10,588 nucleotides of DNA. Source: an uncultured Shinella sp. (GTDB lineage Bacteria > Pseudomonadota > Alphaproteobacteria > Rhizobiales > Rhizobiaceae). The stretch covers positions 1 to 10,588 of the forward strand of contig NZ_CAMLFY010000142.1 of assembly GCF_946479415.1 (NCBI RefSeq), given 5' to 3'. The notes under the pieces were generated by a model. It worked only from the letters and a program-made list of their open reading frames with translations, was not told where the DNA came from and ran no database searches. Position 1 is the first letter of the stretch, and every line of letters begins with the position of its first letter. Positions 1 through 10,535 of this stretch are shown here, one piece after another. The position numbers and the translations under genes are program-made.

Positions 1-30
1 AGGATGGCTTTCGTGGAGGAGGGCCATCGA

Positions 31-37
31 GGAGGAA
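31..37 (+). promoter_or_regulatory. Ribosome binding site of the oxidoreductase gene
   Basis: The purine run GGAGGAA ends three bases before the ATG at 41, with GGAGG itself five bases away. The reading frame stays open upstream to the window edge, so this site is what fixes the start at 41. No promoter can be recognised in the 40 bases available upstream. Confidence 0.7.
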
Positions 38-40
38 GTC

Positions 41-3000
41 ATGCTGAAGCAGAGCTTTTCTCTCGAGGACAAGTATACGGCGGAGGAGGGCAGGATCTTC
101 CTTTCCGGCATCCAGGCGCTCGTGCGTCTGCCGATCGTTCAGATGCGGCGCGACCGTGCCGCAGGCCTGAACACCGCCGCATTCATCTCGGGTTATCGCG
201 GATCGCCGCTCGGAAATTACGACCAGCAACTCGCCAAGGCGGGCAAGCATCTGGCGGCGCACGACATCGTGTTCCGGCCGGGTGTCAATGAGGACCTTGC
301 AGCGAGCGCCGTCTGGGGTACGCAGCAGCTGCATCTGTCTCCGGGCGCGCGGTATGACGGCGTCGCCGGCTACTGGTACGGCAAGGGGCCGGGCGTCGAC
401 CGCTGCGGCGACGTGCTGAAACATGCCAATGCCGCCGGCACCTCGAAACATGGCGGCGTGCTCTGTTTTGCCGGTGACGACCATTCGGCCAAGTCGTCCT
501 CCATCCCGCACCAGTCCGACCACGCCTTCATGTCGGCGGTCATTCCGGTGCTCTATCCGTCGTCCATCCACGAATTCGTCGAATACGGCCTGCTCGGCAC
601 GGCCATGTCGCGTTATTCCGGCTGCTGGGTCGGCATGAAGTTCATTTCCGATACGGTCGAGACGACCGCCTCGGTGGACCTTGCCGGCGAGCGCCGCCAG
701 TTCGTCATTCCGCAGGATTTCGAGTTGCCGCCCGGCGGTCTCAACCTGCGCTGGCCCGATCCGCCGCTGCCGCAGGACGAGCGCCTCCAGACCTACAAGG
801 GCTATGCGGCCATCGCCTTTGCCCGCGCCAACAAGGTGGACGAGGTCACGCATGACGTGCCGCGCGCCCGCTTCGGCATTATCGCCTCGGGCAAGGCCTA
901 TGAGGACGTGCTGCAGGCGCTGAAGGAGCTTTCACTCGGCCCGGCCGAGATGGCCGAGATCGGCATGCGCATCTACAAGGTCCGCATGCCCTGGCCGCTG
1001 GAGCCGGAGGGCGTGCGCGAATTCTCGCAGGGGCTGGAGGAGGTTCTCGTCGTCGAGGAGCGCCGCGAGATCATCGAAAACCAGATCAAGCAGCAGCTCT
1101 TCAACTGGCATCATGGCGAGCGGCCGCGCATCATCGGCAAGTTCGACCATGACGACCATGCGTTCCTGCCGCTGTCGCAAGCGCTGACGGTCGGCATGGT
1201 GGCGCGGGCGATTGCCGCGCGGCTCCTGCATTTCGAGTTCGACGCCGGCCTCAAGAAGCTGATCTCCGATGAACTCGTCTATCTTCTCGAGCGCGAAAAG
1301 ATCCGCAAGAAACACGCCGCGCCGGTCGAGCGCGTGCCCTATTTCTGCTCCGGCTGTCCGCACAACACCTCGACCAAGGTGCCGGAAGGCAGCCGCGCCA
1401 CGGCGGGCATCGGCTGCCATTACATGGTGCAATGGATGGACCGCGATACCACCACCTTCACCCATATGGGGGCCGAGGGCGTGCCGTGGTCGGGCATCGC
1501 GCCCTTTACGGACGAGAAGCACATCTTCGTCAATCTCGGCGACGGCACCTATTACCATTCCGGTATTCTGGCGATCCGCCAGTCGGCCGCCGCCGGCGTC
1601 AACATCACCTACAAGCTGCTCTACAACGATGCGGTGGCGATGACCGGCGGCCAGGCCGTCGATGGGCCGATCAGTCCCGAGGCGGTGACGCGCCAGATCT
1701 ATGACGAAGGCGTAGCGCCGATCTATCTCGTCTCCGATCATCCCGAAGCCTATTCGCCCTCCATGCTCGCACCCGGCGTCATCGTGCGCCACCGCGACGA
1801 GATGGATCGGGTAATGCGCGATATCCGCGAGGCGCCCGGCTGTTCGGCCATCGTCTATGTGCAGACCTGTGCGGCCGAAAAGCGCCGCCGCCGCTCGCGC
1901 GGGCTGATGGAGGACCCGCCGGTCCGCCTGATGATCAATCCCGCCGTCTGCGAAGGCTGCGGCGACTGTTCCACCCAGTCGAATTGCGTCTCCGTCGAAC
2001 CGCTCGACACGGAATTCGGCCGCAAACGCAAGATCAACCAGTCGACCTGCAACAAGGACTATTCCTGCCTCAAGGGGTTCTGCCCGTCCTTCGTGACGGT
2101 GGAGGGCGGCCGGCTGCGCAAGGCGGCACGCTCGAACCCGGATATGATCGGTATCCCGGACCCCGACATCGTGAAAATCGGCGACCGCTCTTACAACATC
2201 GCCATTGCCGGCATCGGCGGCACGGGCATCCTGACGATCAGCGCCATCCTCGGCATGGCCGCCCATCTCGACGGCAAGTCGCCGATGATTTTGGACATGG
2301 CAGGTCTTGCCCAGAAGGGCGGCGCCGTCATGAGCCATCTGCGCATCGGCCTGCATGATCAGGACGTCTCCTCGCCGCGCATCATCACAGGCGGCGCGGA
2401 TCTCCTGATCGCCGCCGACGACGTGGTCGCCTCCTCGAAGGATGCGGTGACGCTCTGCGACCACCACCGCACGACGGGTGTGATCAACACGCGGCTGACC
2501 CCGGTTGCCGATTTCGTGCGCAAGCGCGATTTCGACTTCCGACGCCGCGATGTGGAAAGCACGGTGCGTGCGGCGCTGCGTGAGACCTCCACTCTGCTCG
2601 ACTTCACGACGGTCGCCGAAAAGGTCGCCGGCAATGCCATGGCGACGAATATCCTGATGACCGGCTATGCCTGGCAGAAGGGGCTGATCCCGCTCACCCG
2701 CCAGTCGATCGAACAGGCGATCGCGCTGAACGGCGTGGCCGTCGATGCCACGCTCTCCGCCTTCGGCTGGGGCCGCCTCATCGCCGCCGATCCCGCCCGC
2801 GCCGAGCGCCTGCTGCATCCCGGCAAGCCGGTCGCGACGCTGGAGACGATGCCGACGGCGGATCTGATCGCGCATCGCGAAAAGCACCTGACGGCCTATC
2901 AGAACGAGGCGCTGGCCGGCCGCTACAGGGCGCTGGTGGAGCGGGTGCGGGATGCGGAAAAGGCGCTCGGCCCGGATGACCGGCTGGTCCGCACGGTGGC

Positions 3001-3505
3001 CCATGTCTATGCCCAGCTCCTTGCCTACAAGGACGAATACGAGGTCGCCCGGCTCTTCACCGATCCGGCTTTCAAGGCCGGTCTCGCCGAGCAGTTCGAC
3101 GGCAATTACAAGATCGCCTTCAACCTTGCACCGCCCTTCCTGAAGGGCGAGGATGCCAATGGCCGTCCGAAAAAACGCCGCTTCGGCCGCTGGATGCTGC
3201 CGGCCTTCGGTGTGCTGGCGAGCCTCAAGGGCCTGCGCGGCACGGCTTTCGATCCGTTCGGTCGCACCGCCGAGCGCCGCATGGAGCGCCAGCTCATCGC
3301 CGACTATGAGGCGCTGGTCGCGCATGTGCTGCAAGGTCTTCGCCGCGATAATCTCGACGCTGCCGTTGCGCTTCTTTCGCTTTACGGTGAAATCAGGGGC
3401 TATGGTCCCGTCAAGGAGGAGGCGGCAAAGCGCGTGAAGGCGCGCGAGGCGGAAAAGCGTGCGGCTTTCGACATGGCAAAAGAACAGGAAAAGGCAATCG
3501 CCTGA
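41..3505 (+). CDS. Fused indolepyruvate ferredoxin oxidoreductase family protein (2-oxoacid oxidoreductase)
   Basis: This 1154-residue cytoplasmic enzyme belongs to the thiamine-diphosphate 2-oxoacid:ferredoxin oxidoreductases, which convert a 2-oxoacid plus CoA to acyl-CoA and CO2 and pass electrons to a ferredoxin-like acceptor. The N-terminal pyrimidine-binding region carries SGYRGSPLG (residues 50-58). CSGCPHN starts at C436. The TPP/Mg site reads GDG at 500-502 followed by ND at 529-530. A cysteine-rich iron-sulfur insert has C637, C640, C643, C649, C670, C676 and C681. The gamma (IorB-like) domain opens with GIGGTG at 724-729. The last 240 or so residues match the C-terminal domain (DUF6537 type) seen in proteobacterial single-chain members. 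Archaeal enzymes split these parts into IorA and IorB; here they are fused. It ends 22 nt before isovaleryl-CoA dehydrogenase. The family name is secure. The substrate is not: indolepyruvate is only the family label, and context hints at a branched-chain 2-oxoacid. Confidence 0.93.
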   Translation: MLKQSFSLEDKYTAEEGRIFLSGIQALVRLPIVQMRRDRAAGLNTAAFISGYRGSPLGNYDQQLAKAGKHLAAHDIVFRPGVNEDLAASAVWGTQQLHLSPGARYDGVAGYWYGKGPGVDRCGDVLKHANAAGTSKHGGVLCFAGDDHSAKSSSIPHQSDHAFMSAVIPVLYPSSIHEFVEYGLLGTAMSRYSGCWVGMKFISDTVETTASVDLAGERRQFVIPQDFELPPGGLNLRWPDPPLPQDERLQTYKGYAAIAFARANKVDEVTHDVPRARFGIIASGKAYEDVLQALKELSLGPAEMAEIGMRIYKVRMPWPLEPEGVREFSQGLEEVLVVEERREIIENQIKQQLFNWHHGERPRIIGKFDHDDHAFLPLSQALTVGMVARAIAARLLHFEFDAGLKKLISDELVYLLEREKIRKKHAAPVERVPYFCSGCPHNTSTKVPEGSRATAGIGCHYMVQWMDRDTTTFTHMGAEGVPWSGIAPFTDEKHIFVNLGDGTYYHSGILAIRQSAAAGVNITYKLLYNDAVAMTGGQAVDGPISPEAVTRQIYDEGVAPIYLVSDHPEAYSPSMLAPGVIVRHRDEMDRVMRDIREAPGCSAIVYVQTCAAEKRRRRSRGLMEDPPVRLMINPAVCEGCGDCSTQSNCVSVEPLDTEFGRKRKINQSTCNKDYSCLKGFCPSFVTVEGGRLRKAARSNPDMIGIPDPDIVKIGDRSYNIAIAGIGGTGILTISAILGMAAHLDGKSPMILDMAGLAQKGGAVMSHLRIGLHDQDVSSPRIITGGADLLIAADDVVASSKDAVTLCDHHRTTGVINTRLTPVADFVRKRDFDFRRRDVESTVRAALRETSTLLDFTTVAEKVAGNAMATNILMTGYAWQKGLIPLTRQSIEQAIALNGVAVDATLSAFGWGRLIAADPARAERLLHPGKPVATLETMPTADLIAHREKHLTAYQNEALAGRYRALVERVRDAEKALGPDDRLVRTVAHVYAQLLAYKDEYEVARLFTDPAFKAGLAEQFDGNYKIAFNLAPPFLKGEDANGRPKKRRFGRWMLPAFGVLASLKGLRGTAFDPFGRTAERRMERQLIADYEALVAHVLQGLRRDNLDAAVALLSLYGEIRGYGPVKEEAAKRVKAREAEKRAAFDMAKEQEKAIA

Positions 3506-3512
3506 CGATTGT

Positions 3513-3522
3513 AAGGGGAGGG
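3513..3522 (+). promoter_or_regulatory. Ribosome binding site that sets the liuA start
   Basis: AAGGGGAGGG lies five bases before the ATG at 3528. It favours that codon over an in-frame ATG at 3459, inside the preceding gene, and over the ATG at 3543, which has no comparable site. Confidence 0.7.
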
Positions 3523-3527
3523 TGGAC

Positions 3528-4691
3528 ATGTACGACGCCGGCATGAGCTTCGGGCTTGGAGAGGATATCGAGGCGTTGCGCGAAAGCGTGCGGCGTTTCG
3601 CGACGGACCGCATCGCGCCGCAGGCCGCCGAAATCGACCGGAGCAACAACTTCCCCATGCCGCTCTGGCGCGAAATGGGCGATCTCGGCCTGCTCGGTAT
3701 CACGGCCCCCGAAGGGCTGGGCGGCTCCGGCATGGGCTATCTCGCCCATTGCGTGGCGATGGAGGAGATCAGCCGTGCCTCGGCCTCGGTGGGCCTCAGC
3801 TACGGCGCCCATTCCAATCTCTGCGTCAACCAGCTCGTGCGCAACGCCTCGCCCGCCCAGCGCGAAAAATACCTGCCGAAGCTCATATCCGGCGAACATG
3901 TCGGCGCACTCGCCATGTCCGAGCCGGGGGCGGGGTCCGACGTGGTCTCGATGAAGCTGCGGGCCGACAAGCGCGGCGACCGCTATGTGCTGAACGGCAA
4001 CAAGATGTGGATCACCAACGGGCCGGATGCGGATGTGCTGGTGGTCTATGCCAAGACCGACCCGGATGCCGGTTCGCGCGGCATCACCGCCTTCCTCATC
4101 GAAAAGGGTTTTTCCGGTTTTTCGACCGCCCAGAAACTCGACAAGCTCGGCATGCGCGGCTCCAATACCGGCGAGCTGGTCTTTGCCGATTGCGAAGTGC
4201 CGGAGGAGAACGTGATGGGCACGATCGGGCGCGGCGTCAACGTGCTGATGTCCGGCCTCGATTACGAGCGCGTCGTGCTGTCGGGCGGCCCGCTCGGCAT
4301 CATGGCCGCCTGCCTCGATGTGGTCGTGCCCTATATCCATGAGCGCAAGCAGTTCGACCGGCCGATCGGCGAGTTCCAGCTGATGCAGGGCAAGGTGGCG
4401 GACATGTATGTCGCGCTGAATGCCTGCCGCGCTTACGTCTATGCCGTCGCCGCCGCCTGTGACCGGGGCGAGACGACCCGCAAGGATGCCGCCGGCTGCA
4501 TTCTCTATTCCGCCGAGATGGCGACGAAGCTGGCGCTCGAGGCCATCCAGTCGCTCGGCGGCAACGGCTATATCAACGACTACCCGACCGGCCGCCTGCT
4601 GCGCGATGCCAAACTCTACGAGATCGGTGCCGGCACCTCGGAAATCCGCCGCATGCTCATCGGCCGCGAAATCTTCCAGGAGACGCTGTGA
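3528..4691 (+). CDS. liuA: Isovaleryl-CoA dehydrogenase
   Basis: This 387-residue FAD enzyme of the acyl-CoA dehydrogenase family oxidises isovaleryl-CoA to 3-methylcrotonyl-CoA and normally hands electrons to ETF. The family signature [10 protein letters not shown] is around residues 129-138 (E132). The flavin-contact stretch [12 protein letters not shown] follows. The catalytic base fits E247 in [10 protein letters not shown], the helix-G position characteristic of isovaleryl-CoA dehydrogenases (Glu254 in human IVD). The late YEG glutamate of medium-chain enzymes is correspondingly replaced in [13 protein letters not shown] near the C terminus. That pair of features argues for IVD rather than a generic acyl-CoA dehydrogenase. 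Length is normal for a bacterial enzyme without a transit peptide. The stop codon overlaps the next start by one base (TGATG), which suggests translational coupling to liuB. No ETF gene is in the window. Confidence 0.95.
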   Translation: MYDAGMSFGLGEDIEALRESVRRFATDRIAPQAAEIDRSNNFPMPLWREMGDLGLLGITAPEGLGGSGMGYLAHCVAMEEISRASASVGLSYGAHSNLCVNQLVRNASPAQREKYLPKLISGEHVGALAMSEPGAGSDVVSMKLRADKRGDRYVLNGNKMWITNGPDADVLVVYAKTDPDAGSRGITAFLIEKGFSGFSTAQKLDKLGMRGSNTGELVFADCEVPEENVMGTIGRGVNVLMSGLDYERVVLSGGPLGIMAACLDVVVPYIHERKQFDRPIGEFQLMQGKVADMYVALNACRAYVYAVAAACDRGETTRKDAAGCILYSAEMATKLALEAIQSLGGNGYINDYPTGRLLRDAKLYEIGAGTSEIRRMLIGREIFQETL

Positions 4692-6298
4692 TGCCGGTCA
4701 TCCCCTCGGCCGTGAACACCCGCAGCGAAGTCTTCGAGACCAATCGAAAGGCGATGCTCGACGCGTTGAAGCTGGTGGAGGATGCAGCCGGCCTCGCCAT
4801 GGACGGCGGCGGGGCGAAGGCGCGGGAACGCCACGTTGCCCGCGGCAAGCTGCTGCCGCGCGACCGTGTCGCGCAATTGCTCGATCCCGGCTCGCCCTTC
4901 CTCGAAATCGGTCTCACCGCCGGTCATGGCCTCTATGACGGCGCCTCGCCCTCCGGCGGCATGATCGCCGGCATCGGTCGCGTTTCCGGCCGCGAATGCA
5001 TGGTGGTCTGCAACGATGCGACGGTGAAGGGCGGGACCTATTATCCGATCACCGTGAAGAAGCATCTGCGCGCGCAGGAGATCGCGGCGGAGAACCGGCT
5101 GCCCTGCCTCTATCTCGTCGATTCCGGCGGCGCCAATCTGCCGAACCAGGACGAGGTCTTTCCCGACCGCGATCACTTCGGCCGCATCTTCTACAACCAG
5201 GCGCAGATGTCCGCATCAGGCATTCCGCAGATCGCCGTGGTCATGGGCAGCTGCACGGCGGGCGGCGCCTATGTGCCGGCCATGAGCGACGAGACCGTCA
5301 TCGTCGAGAACCAGGGCACGATCTTCCTCGCCGGACCGCCGCTGGTGAAGGCCGCGACGGGCGAGGTCGTCACGGCCGAGGACCTGGGTGGCGGCGACGT
5401 GCACACCCGCCTTTCCGGCGTTGCCGATCATCTCGCCCGCGACGACCGTCATGCATTGGCCATCGCCCGGCAGATCGCCGCCAACCTCAATATGCGTAAG
5501 CTGGAGATTACGAAATCGGGTTCAGGCGATGCGCCGCTCTATGACCCGGAGGAGCTGCTCGGCATCGTGCCGGCCGATACGCGCACGCCCTATGACGTGC
5601 GCGAGGTCATTGCCCGTGTGGTCGATGGCTCGCGTTTCGACGAGTTCAAGGCCCGCTTCGGCACGACGCTGGTCTGCGGCTTTTCTTCCCTGCATGGCCT
5701 GCCCGTCGGCATCATCGCCAACAATGGCGTGCTGTTCTCCGAGGCGGCGCTGAAGGGCGCGCATTTCATCGAGCTTTGCGCCCAGCGCGGCATTCCGCTC
5801 GTCTTCCTGCAGAACATCACCGGCTTCATGGTCGGCCGCAAATACGAGGCGGAGGGCATCGCCAAGAATGGCGCGAAGCTCGTGACTGCGGTTGCAACGG
5901 CGAATGTGCCGAAGCTTACGGTGCTGATCGGCGGCTCCTATGGTGCGGGCAACTACGGCATGTGCGGGCGGGCCTATTCGCCGCGTTTCCTCTGGACCTG
6001 GCCGAACAGCCGCATCGCCGTGATGGGCGGCGAGCAGGCGGCCGGGGTGCTGGCGACCGTCAGGCGCGAGGGCATCGAGCGCACGGGCGGCAGCTGGAGC
6101 GGCGAGGAAGAGGCCGCCTTCAAGCAGCCGACCATCGACATGTTCGCCCGCCAGAGCCACCCGCTCTATGCTTCGGCAAGGCTCTGGGACGACGGCATCG
6201 TCGATCCGCGCAAGACGCGCGATGTGCTGGCGCTGTCGCTTTCGGCGGCGCTCAATGCGCCCATCGAGCCCACCCGTTTCGGCATCTTCAGGATGTAG
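4691..6298 (+). CDS. liuB: Methylcrotonyl-CoA carboxylase, carboxyltransferase (beta) subunit
   Basis: The 535-residue protein is the carboxyltransferase half of biotin-dependent 3-methylcrotonyl-CoA carboxylase, which moves CO2 from carboxybiotin onto 3-methylcrotonyl-CoA to give 3-methylglutaconyl-CoA. Two crotonase-fold halves are visible. The N-terminal half has [15 protein letters not shown] and the oxyanion-hole stretch GSCTAGGAY (186-194). The C-terminal half has [19 protein letters not shown] (from 414) followed by [18 protein letters not shown]. These are the MCC-type forms of the motifs and fit the length of MCC beta subunits better than propionyl-CoA carboxylase, as does the neighbourhood. 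The ATG at 4691 overlaps the liuA stop and has AGGAGA at 4678-4683. A GTG one codon earlier (4688) is a less likely start. The partner subunit liuD is two genes downstream, with a Rid-like gene between. Confidence 0.95.
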   Translation: MPVIPSAVNTRSEVFETNRKAMLDALKLVEDAAGLAMDGGGAKARERHVARGKLLPRDRVAQLLDPGSPFLEIGLTAGHGLYDGASPSGGMIAGIGRVSGRECMVVCNDATVKGGTYYPITVKKHLRAQEIAAENRLPCLYLVDSGGANLPNQDEVFPDRDHFGRIFYNQAQMSASGIPQIAVVMGSCTAGGAYVPAMSDETVIVENQGTIFLAGPPLVKAATGEVVTAEDLGGGDVHTRLSGVADHLARDDRHALAIARQIAANLNMRKLEITKSGSGDAPLYDPEELLGIVPADTRTPYDVREVIARVVDGSRFDEFKARFGTTLVCGFSSLHGLPVGIIANNGVLFSEAALKGAHFIELCAQRGIPLVFLQNITGFMVGRKYEAEGIAKNGAKLVTAVATANVPKLTVLIGGSYGAGNYGMCGRAYSPRFLWTWPNSRIAVMGGEQAAGVLATVRREGIERTGGSWSGEEEAAFKQPTIDMFARQSHPLYASARLWDDGIVDPRKTRDVLALSLSAALNAPIEPTRFGIFRM

Positions 6299-6304
6299 AG
6301 GAGG
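6299..6304 (+). promoter_or_regulatory. Ribosome binding site of the Rid-like gene
   Basis: AGGAGG sits six bases before the ATG at 6311, directly after the liuB stop codon. It shows that the small gene has its own strong translation start and is not a chance reading frame. Confidence 0.65.
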
Positions 6305-6310
6305 CAAGTC

Positions 6311-6694
6311 ATGAACCGCGAAACCATCAATGCCAGGAACGCACCCGCCCCGCGCGGCGGTTATTCGCAGGCCGTAAAGCTCACGGATTTCAAGACGCTG
6401 CTGTTCATCAGCGGTCAGATCCCCGTATCCGACGACGACAAGGTGCCGGAGAGTTTCGAGGACCAGGCGCGGCTCGTCTGGCGTAACATCGATGCGCAAC
6501 TGAAGGCGGCCGGCATGTCGAAGGCCGATCTCGTCAAGGTCACGACCTTCCTCGCCGACCGGCATCACACCATGGCCAATCGCGAGATTCGCAGCGAGTA
6601 TCTGGGTGCCGTCGCGCCAGCCATGAGCGTCGTCATCGCCTCGATCTTCGATGAAAAATGGCTGCTCGAAGTCGAGGCCATCGCAGCGCAATGA
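6311..6694 (+). CDS. Rid (YjgF/YER057c/UK114) family protein lacking the catalytic arginine
   Basis: This 127-residue protein has the length and fold markers of the Rid family: an N-terminal APAPRGGYSQAV (compare GPYSQ or GPYVQ), FISGQIPV, a central helix ending in DLVKVTTFLAD, and a C-terminal LLEVEAIAA. Canonical RidA is a small trimer that hydrolyses reactive enamine/imine intermediates from PLP enzymes. Its Arg105 (E. coli numbering), in the motif PARS, anchors the substrate carboxylate. Here the aligned motif is PAMS with methionine at residue 105, so canonical 2-aminoacrylate deaminase activity is doubtful. The C-terminal glutamate of EVEAIA is kept. The gene has its own binding site 12 nt after liuB, and liuD follows after 14 nt, so co-expression with leucine catabolism is very likely. 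Its role there is unknown. It may belong to one of the arginine-less Rid subgroups acting on another substrate or binding a ligand. Confidence 0.9.
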   Translation: MNRETINARNAPAPRGGYSQAVKLTDFKTLLFISGQIPVSDDDKVPESFEDQARLVWRNIDAQLKAAGMSKADLVKVTTFLADRHHTMANREIRSEYLGAVAPAMSVVIASIFDEKWLLEVEAIAAQ

Positions 6695-6699
6695 GAAGC

Positions 6700-6703
6700 G
6701 GAG
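6700..6703 (+). promoter_or_regulatory. Ribosome binding site that sets the liuD start
   Basis: GGAG lies five bases before the ATG at 6709, where the protein begins MFRKILIANRGE as biotin carboxylases normally do. An in-frame ATG at 6691 overlaps the previous stop as ATGA but has no clear binding site and would add six atypical residues. Confidence 0.5.
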
Positions 6704-6708
6704 CCGGG

Positions 6709-8690
<1,982 letters not shown>

Positions 8691-8694
<4 letters not shown>

Positions 8695-9566
8695 CCAGAC
8701 GTATCGACATCGTCGAAATGGCCGCCCGCGACGGGCTGCAGAACGAGAAGGCGATCATCCCTTCCGCCGAGAAGATCGCCTTGATCGACCAGCTGTCCGA
8801 GTGCGGTTTTTCCCGCATCGAGGCGACGAGTTTCGTCAGCCCCAAATGGGTGCCGCAACTGGCCGATGGCGCCGCGGTCATGGTCGGTATCAAGCGCCAG
8901 CCCGGCATTTCCTATGCGGCGCTGGTGCCCAATATGAAGGGCTACGAGGCGGCGAAGGCAGCCGGCGCCGACGAGGTTGCCGTCTTCCTCTCTGCCTCCG
9001 AGGGGTTTTCCCGTGCGAACCTGAACTGCTCGATCGCCGAAAGCATCGAGCGCGCCCGGCCGGTGGCGGAAGCGGCGAAGGCGGACGGCATTCTGCTGCG
9101 CGGCTATGTCAGCTGCGTCGTGCAATGCCCCTATGATGGCCCCGTGGAGCCCTGCGCGGTGGCGCGCGTGACGAGCCAACTGCTGCGCCTCGGCTGCCAC
9201 GAGGTGAGCCTTGGCGATACGATCGGCCGCGCGCGTCCGTCCGAAGTCGCGGCCATGCTGGATGTCGTGCTCGCCGTCGCCTTCCCGGAAAATCTCGCCG
9301 GCCATTTCCACGACACGAACGGGCTGGCGCTCGACAATATCCGCGTGGCGCTCGATCATGGGCTGACCGTCTTCGACGCTTCCGTCGGCGGCCTCGGCGG
9401 CTGCCCCTATGCGCCGGGTGCCCGCGGCAATGTCGATACGCTCGCCGTCGCCGACATGCTGGCGGCGGAAGGCTATGAAACCGGCCTCGACCGCGAGAAG
9501 CTGGCGGCGGCTGCCGCTTTCGCGCGGCGCATCACCGGCAAGGGCGATATCCGCAAGAGTGCGTGA
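8691..9566 (+). CDS. liuE: Hydroxymethylglutaryl-CoA lyase
   Basis: This 291-residue enzyme of the DRE-TIM metallolyase family cleaves HMG-CoA to acetyl-CoA and acetoacetate, the last step of the pathway. The start motif MAARDGLQNEK supplies R13 and D14 (Arg41/Asp42 in the human enzyme). HFHDTNG gives metal ligands H205 and H207. The lyase signature GGLGGCPYAPGARGN contains the active-site C238 and N247, spaced nine residues apart as in the human enzyme (Cys266/Asn275). This signature separates it from homocitrate and isopropylmalate synthases. AGGAGG at 8681-8686, inside the end of liuD, precedes the ATG, and the ATGA overlap points to translational coupling. The length is a little below 300 residues, normal for bacterial forms, with no peroxisomal or mitochondrial targeting extension. 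An alternative symbol in use for this family is mvaB. Confidence 0.95.
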
Positions 9567-9579
9567 AGGAGGGAGAGCC

Positions 9580-10380
9580 ATGCATTTCGAAACCATCTCC
9601 GTATCCGTCGACCGTCGCGGCGTGGCGGCCCTGACGCTCCGCCGCCATGCGCAGCACAATGCGCTGTCGGGCCTGATGATCCGCGAACTCACATCCGTGG
9701 CCGGCCTGCTCGGCGAGGACAAGGCGGTGCGTGTCGTCGTGCTGACGGGTGAGGGCGAGAGCTTTTGCGCGGGCGGCGATCTCAACTGGATGAAGGAACA
9801 GATCGCCGCAAGCCGCGAGGCGCGCATCGCCGAAGCACGCCGCCTCGCCTTGATGCTGAAGGCGCTGCGCGACCTGCCAAAACCGCTGATCGCCCGCGTC
9901 AACGGTCAGGCCTATGGTGGTGGTGTCGGCCTGATCAGCGTCTGCGACGCGGCAATTGCTGCGGAGGGCGCGCGCTTCGGCCTGACGGAAACCCGGCTGG
10001 GCCTCATCCCGGCGACGATCAGCCCCTATGTCGCCGCCCGCATCGGCCCCGCCGCCTTCCTGCGTCTTGCGATATCAGCGCGCCTGTTCGATGCAACGAC
10101 GGCCCGCGATATCGGCCTCGTCAGCGGTGTCGTGGCGCCCGAGGCGCTGGACGAGGCGATCGAAGCGGAGATCAAGCCGTATTTCGCAACCTCGCCGGAA
10201 GCCGTCGCGGCGACGAAGGCGCTGGCCCATGCGCTCGCTTCGCCGATCGACGATACCGTCATCGAGATGACGCTGACGCGGCTTGCCGATACCTGGGAAA
10301 CGCCGGAAGCGGCGGAGGGCATCGCGGCCTTCCTGGAAAAACGCAAGGCGAACTGGGTGCCTGCCGACACGGTGAAGTGA
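9580..10380 (+). CDS. liuC: Enoyl-CoA hydratase family, probable 3-methylglutaconyl-CoA hydratase
   Basis: This 266-residue crotonase-fold protein probably hydrates 3-methylglutaconyl-CoA to HMG-CoA, linking the carboxylase to the lyase encoded just upstream. The first oxyanion-hole segment is SFCAGGDLNWM. The second is GQAYGGGVGL (residues 109-118). The glutamate of LTETRLGLIP is E137, aligned with Glu164 of rat enoyl-CoA hydratase. The other classical glutamate, Glu144, falls on G117 in GGGVGL, exactly 20 residues earlier. The following ATISPYV replaces the PGAGGTQRL of ordinary hydratases, which I recall as a LiuC-like variant. AGGAGG at 9567-9572 precedes the ATG by seven bases, 13 nt after liuE. 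A longer in-frame start at 9409 lies inside liuE and is rejected. The role is assigned mainly from pathway completeness and neighbours, so the exact substrate is less certain than the family. Confidence 0.88.
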   Translation: MHFETISVSVDRRGVAALTLRRHAQHNALSGLMIRELTSVAGLLGEDKAVRVVVLTGEGESFCAGGDLNWMKEQIAASREARIAEARRLALMLKALRDLPKPLIARVNGQAYGGGVGLISVCDAAIAAEGARFGLTETRLGLIPATISPYVAARIGPAAFLRLAISARLFDATTARDIGLVSGVVAPEALDEAIEAEIKPYFATSPEAVAATKALAHALASPIDDTVIEMTLTRLADTWETPEAAEGIAAFLEKRKANWVPADTVK

Positions 10381-10385
10381 TGGTA

Positions 10386-10526
10386 TGCCCCTCACCCTAA
10401 CCCTCTCCCCGCAAGGGGAGAGGGGACTTGCCCTACGTACTTGCAGCGTTTTTGGCAGCCCGGCGCGGCATATATCCTTCTCCCCTTTTGCGGGGAGAAG
10501 GTGGCCGGCTGGCCGGATGAGGGGCA
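10386..10526 (+). repeat. RIME-like palindromic intergenic repeat
   Basis: This 141-base element fills nearly all of the gap between two convergent genes. It is bounded by 9-bp terminal inverted repeats, TGCCCCTCA at 10386-10394 and TGAGGGGCA at 10518-10526. Inside are two perfect hairpins: a 10-bp stem at 10401-10410/10415-10424 with a GCAA loop, and a 10-bp stem at 10476-10485/10492-10501 with a TTTTGC loop. Read on the opposite strand, the right half repeats the left half with small changes (two extra A in the loop, a GC-rich insert near 10503-10516), so the whole element is an imperfect palindrome. This layout resembles the Rhizobium intergenic mosaic elements (RIME), which contain two palindromes. 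The assignment rests on recalled structure, not on a database match. No open reading frame is seen in it. Confidence 0.75.
10401..10424 (+). terminator. Possible terminator hairpin after liuC
   Basis: A perfect 10-bp GC-rich stem closed by GCAA lies 20 bases after the liuC stop. No T-tract follows it, so it is not a standard intrinsic terminator. It might slow polymerase or protect the 3' end of the operon transcript. It is part of the repeat element and may have no such role. Confidence 0.25.
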
Positions 10527-10535
10527 GCCTCCGCG

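Noticed and set aside
3..47. A possible end of an upstream gene overlapping the first start, with TGA at 45-47
   Set aside because: The visible residues are low-complexity Gly/Arg/Ser and overlap the ribosome binding site. Too little is visible to support a gene.
4..291. A 95-codon forward frame starting before the oxidoreductase gene
   Set aside because: It lies in another frame within the 5' part of the oxidoreductase gene, its product resembles nothing, and the start at 41 has the better binding site.
3459..3527. A longer N terminus for isovaleryl-CoA dehydrogenase starting at 3459
   Set aside because: It would overlap the preceding gene by 47 bases and add a charged leader not seen in the family. 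The ATG at 3528 has a strong binding site.
932..3733. A 933-codon open frame on the minus strand opposite the oxidoreductase gene
   Set aside because: It runs antisense to a gene with clear family motifs. Its translation is rich in His, Arg, Ala and Asp without recognisable domains, as expected from the complement of GC-biased codons.
6658..6708. Longer N termini for liuD starting at 6658 or 6691
   Set aside because: The family begins at MFRKILIANRGE. The upstream codons lie inside the Rid-like gene or lack a binding site.
9409..9579. A longer start for liuC inside liuE
   Set aside because: The added residues are an out-of-frame reading of the liuE catalytic region. The ATG at 9580 has AGGAGG at the proper distance.
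10476..10501. The second hairpin of the repeat as an intrinsic terminator
   Set aside because: On the plus strand no T-run follows the stem. On the minus strand the bases after it are ATATATGCC, not a T-tract. It is better explained as part of the repeat.
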